Part shown: positions 61,906 through 64,000 of the stretch, piece after piece
Layout: each line of letters starts with the position of its first letter
Position numbering within the stretch: the first letter of the stretch is position 1
Assembly: GCA_903842345.1 (NCBI GenBank)
Contig: CAIMLR010000004.1
Location: forward strand, 124,001-188,000
Direction: 5' to 3'
Length of the DNA: 64,000 nucleotides
From: an uncultured Myxococcales bacterium
GTDB taxonomy: Bacteria; Myxococcota_A; UBA9042
The notes under the pieces: model-generated
Told to the model about the DNA's origin: nothing
What the model saw: the letters and a program-made list of their open reading frames with translations, nothing else
Database searches by the model: none
Program-made: the position numbers and the translations under genes

Positions 61906-62118
61906 CGGAGCCTCCACGCGCAGTGCGCCGCACGTCTACCGTGCGCGCAGAGTCTGGAGGGCAGTCCTGGGTGCGTCAAGCAACTGCTTCTGTTGGCGCA
62001 TGAACCGTCGTTGCAGGATGTTATGCCGCGCTTCCTCGCCAGCGAACTGCGGCACGCGCCGCCGGGATGATGTCCTCCCCGCGACATCTCGGCGCTGAGG
62101 GACAATCTCCCCCTGCCC

Positions 62119-63618
62119 TCACGGTTTCGGCTGACTGTACGGCATCCCGAGGTAGATCGTCCCCGAGTACACCCAACTCCGCTCGGCCATGTACTTCTCC
62201 GGAGTCGCGCCGAGGAATTTCTTCAGGTGGTTGGGCACGATCCGCACATCGACGCGGTACACGCCGGCAGTCTTCACCGCGAAATCGTAGTCCTTGGTGT
62301 CCGACGCCACTTCTTCCCAGCCATCCGTCACCGCGCGCAGGATCTTGGCGGTAATGACTGGGGCAATGGTGCCTGACGCCAGCTTGCCGTAGACCCGCGG
62401 GACGCTCACATGCAGCGTCACGCCGGCGGCGCTCTGCAGCTCAGCACCCATCTCGTACGTCTTCCCACCGACGGTCGCGTGAAAGTCGAAGCCCACGGGA
62501 TAGCCATAGAACAGGAAGGCATTGTAGACCCGCCCCGCGGCCAGCGCGTCCTTGTACGTGCGGTCGTCAGGCGTCGCCGCCTGGTCCTTCGGCAGCAAGA
62601 AGAAGTTGCCAAACCAGTGGAAGAGGCGCCGATACGAGTCGCCGCGCTCGCCGTCCGCCATCTCCATCGGCAGCGAATTGCGGTGCGCGTTCGGCCCGAT
62701 GAAGTTGAAGACCCGCTGGCGCAACACGGTGTCCGACCAGAACTGCATGTTGGCGGCACCTTCTTCAAACACGGCGAGGATCGCCAATTCCGGCACCGGG
62801 CTGTTGTCCGGATCATTCACAAAGTCTGCGATCGAACTGAGCATTGTGCCCATGTGCATCTTCATTGTTGTCGCCGGATTGAACACTTCGTAGCCATCCC
62901 ACTTGTACTTGGCGAGCTCCGCGCGGTCCCAGTCGCTCACGTACGCGACGGCGACAAGCGCGTGGCCTGAGTCGCGAAATTCCTGAAACGCCGCATCTGA
63001 CTTCGTGCCGTAGAGCGTCTGCCGGTCCGCCGACGTCGCGCGCAGATGTTTTTCCAGGCCGAGCACGAGGTTATGGTTGTCAAAGCCCGGCGCGAGCAAC
63101 ATCGTGTGACCGTCCTTGCATTTGAGGCGGTTGGCCACGGGCGCGCCGTCGCGCAGCACCAGCGTGTCGCCCTGATCCGGCTCGTAGAGGAATTCTTCGG
63201 GGTACTCGTAGTCGCAAAACAGGCCCGCGTTGTGGTCAGTCAAGAACAGGACGTCGAGCCCGGTCTGGCAGATGCCGTCGCGGAAGTCCCAGAAACACTG
63301 TTCATTGCGGGCGCCCGTCTCGCCGTTGACGCGTGGCGAACCGTCGCAGGCATCGTGAGAGAACACCGAATGGCCGTGAATTTGGCCCTGCTTGACGACA
63401 AACTCCCGCACCGGCGCGATGGCGTCCGAGGTCCGCAGCAACTTGGGGTCAAACGTCGGCTCGTTCGCCGCCGGATCAACGGCCACATCGGCGACCTCGC
63501 TATCCGTCTGCGCCTGGGCGTCCAGACCCACAGTCGCCGCATCGCCTTGAGCCTTGGTGCAAGCCGCACCTGCCAGGCCCAATCCCACAAGAATCACCAG
63601 CCAACGCATACGCTTCAT
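62119..63618 (-). CDS. PHP-domain phosphoesterase-like lipoprotein
   Basis: A 499 aa exported lipoprotein: signal MKRMRWLVILVGLGLAGAAC, then a short Asp/Ala-rich linker. The PHP metal-binding motif GQIHGHSVFSHDAC begins near residue 78. LDVLFLTDHNAG near 127 supplies further ligands, and GYEVFNP and NFIGPNAHRNS follow. The C-terminal 130 residues form a beta-rich domain (VTLHVSVPRVYG to VYSGTIYLGMPYSQPKP). PHP proteins are usually cytoplasmic, so an exported one is noteworthy. The ATG at 63618 has GGAGG upstream. It is 23 bases downstream of the WD40-like gene and probably co-transcribed with it. Confidence 0.82.
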   Translation of the reverse strand: MKRMRWLVILVGLGLAGAACTKAQGDAATVGLDAQAQTDSEVADVAVDPAANEPTFDPKLLRTSDAIAPVREFVVKQGQIHGHSVFSHDACDGSPRVNGETGARNEQCFWDFRDGICQTGLDVLFLTDHNAGLFCDYEYPEEFLYEPDQGDTLVLRDGAPVANRLKCKDGHTMLLAPGFDNHNLVLGLEKHLRATSADRQTLYGTKSDAAFQEFRDSGHALVAVAYVSDWDRAELAKYKWDGYEVFNPATTMKMHMGTMLSSIADFVNDPDNSPVPELAILAVFEEGAANMQFWSDTVLRQRVFNFIGPNAHRNSLPMEMADGERGDSYRRLFHWFGNFFLLPKDQAATPDDRTYKDALAAGRVYNAFLFYGYPVGFDFHATVGGKTYEMGAELQSAAGVTLHVSVPRVYGKLASGTIAPVITAKILRAVTDGWEEVASDTKDYDFAVKTAGVYRVDVRIVPNHLKKFLGATPEKYMAERSWVYSGTIYLGMPYSQPKP

Positions 63619-63641
63619 CCGTTCCTCCGGGTCCTTCTGCT

Positions 63642-64000
63642 TCATTGCGCCGGCAATCGCCAGGCAAGTACAATCGATTTCAGGCCGTTGCCTACGTACA
63701 CGGTCTTGCCATCCGGCGAGAATGCCAGAGCCGCCACCTGCGGCACGGGCAGGATTGCCACCGGGTGCGCGATGTTGCTCTGAAGGCTTGCCACCTCGTA
63801 CAACTTGGCACCACCCGTCAGCGTGCCAACAACGAACCGCTTTCCGTCCGGCGCCCAAGCCACCGAGAGCGCCGTGTCGGATTCGACGCCCTGCGCCAGC
63901 GGCTTGCCGGTTTGAACGTCGTAGATGACGACCAAATTCCAACAGGCTGCCAGGAGTATTTGGCGATCTGGCGCGAAATCGACGCTCATGCTCGTGCACT
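63642..64000 (-). CDS. WD40-like repeat protein (5' end beyond window)
   Basis: The C-terminal 118 or so residues of a protein whose frame stays open to the window end, so the start lies outside. The visible part has WD40/beta-propeller repeats: SVDFAPDRQILLAA...VVIYDVQTG, SVAWAPDGKRFVVGT and ALAFSPDGKTVYVGNG. An ATG at 63987-63989 is in frame but falls within a repeat, so it is unlikely to be the true start. It probably forms an operon with the PHP lipoprotein downstream. Confidence 0.75.
   Translation of the reverse strand, partial: CTSMSVDFAPDRQILLAACWNLVVIYDVQTGKPLAQGVESDTALSVAWAPDGKRFVVGTLTGGAKLYEVASLQSNIAHPVAILPVPQVAALAFSPDGKTVYVGNGLKSIVLAWRLPAQ

Noticed and set aside
1-64000. tRNA, rRNA, insertion sequences, phage genes or attachment sites
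   Set aside because: I looked for them in the gaps between genes and saw no cloverleaf, rRNA-like stretch, transposase, integrase or flanking direct repeats.

Overview
This is a GC-rich bacterial chromosome segment with dense, mostly operonic genes and short spacers. I see no rRNA, tRNA, insertion sequence, phage or CRISPR array. The organism is probably a member of the Myxococcota or a related deltaproteobacterial lineage (Bradymonadales-like). The grounds are many lipoproteins with Asp/Ala-rich linkers after the lipobox, giant Cys-rich secreted proteins built of CxDGNxC-type repeats with MopE-like DNDCDG motifs, a MYXO-CTERM-like C-terminal tail (Cys, hydrophobic segment, Arg cluster), and FG-GAP and NHL propeller proteins. 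This is inference from gene content, not a phylogenetic placement.

Layout. 1-4.8 kb (minus strand): aceE (cut by the window edge), dapB, an RlmM-like methyltransferase and a class I aminotransferase. 5-10.2 kb (plus): a DUF3332-type lipoprotein, then a methionine-salvage operon (mtnB, mtnD, aminotransferase, lipoprotein, ATP-grasp). 10.2-12.4 kb: small lipoprotein, MDR oxidoreductase, Mpo1-like membrane protein. 12.4-43.1 kb: a region rich in secreted and surface proteins. It holds three giant Cys-rich repeat lipoproteins ending in different display domains (NHL propeller, parallel beta-helix, AWxS propeller-like repeats) and an FG-GAP protein with a MYXO-CTERM-like tail. Between them lie acnB, a hybrid histidine kinase, an AsmA-like/GT51 peptidoglycan glycosyltransferase fusion, a VWA lipoprotein, a membrane protein and a nitroreductase. 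43.3-51.4 kb (plus): a complete carotenoid cluster, crtY-crtE-crtI-crtB-crtD-crtZ-crtC.

51.4-59.5 kb (minus): one hypothetical gene, then the most interesting part. A glycyl radical enzyme, its radical-SAM activase and a TetR regulator form one overlapping operon with its own promoter and operator. It sits directly downstream of an aminoethylphosphonate operon (phnW, phnX, organophosphate-type transporter). 59.7-64 kb: a 5'-nucleotidase-like lipoprotein, a ParA-family ATPase, a PHP-domain lipoprotein and a WD40-type protein cut by the window edge.

The carotenoid enzymes together predict a hydroxylated monocyclic carotenoid (saproxanthin type): cyclisation and ring hydroxylation at one end, hydration and 3,4-desaturation at the other. 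The phn genes predict use of aminoethylphosphonate as a source of N, P and C2 units. The glycyl radical enzyme, with a Cys-x-Glu active site, points to an oxygen-sensitive C2/C3 cleavage or dehydration reaction of unknown substrate beside it.
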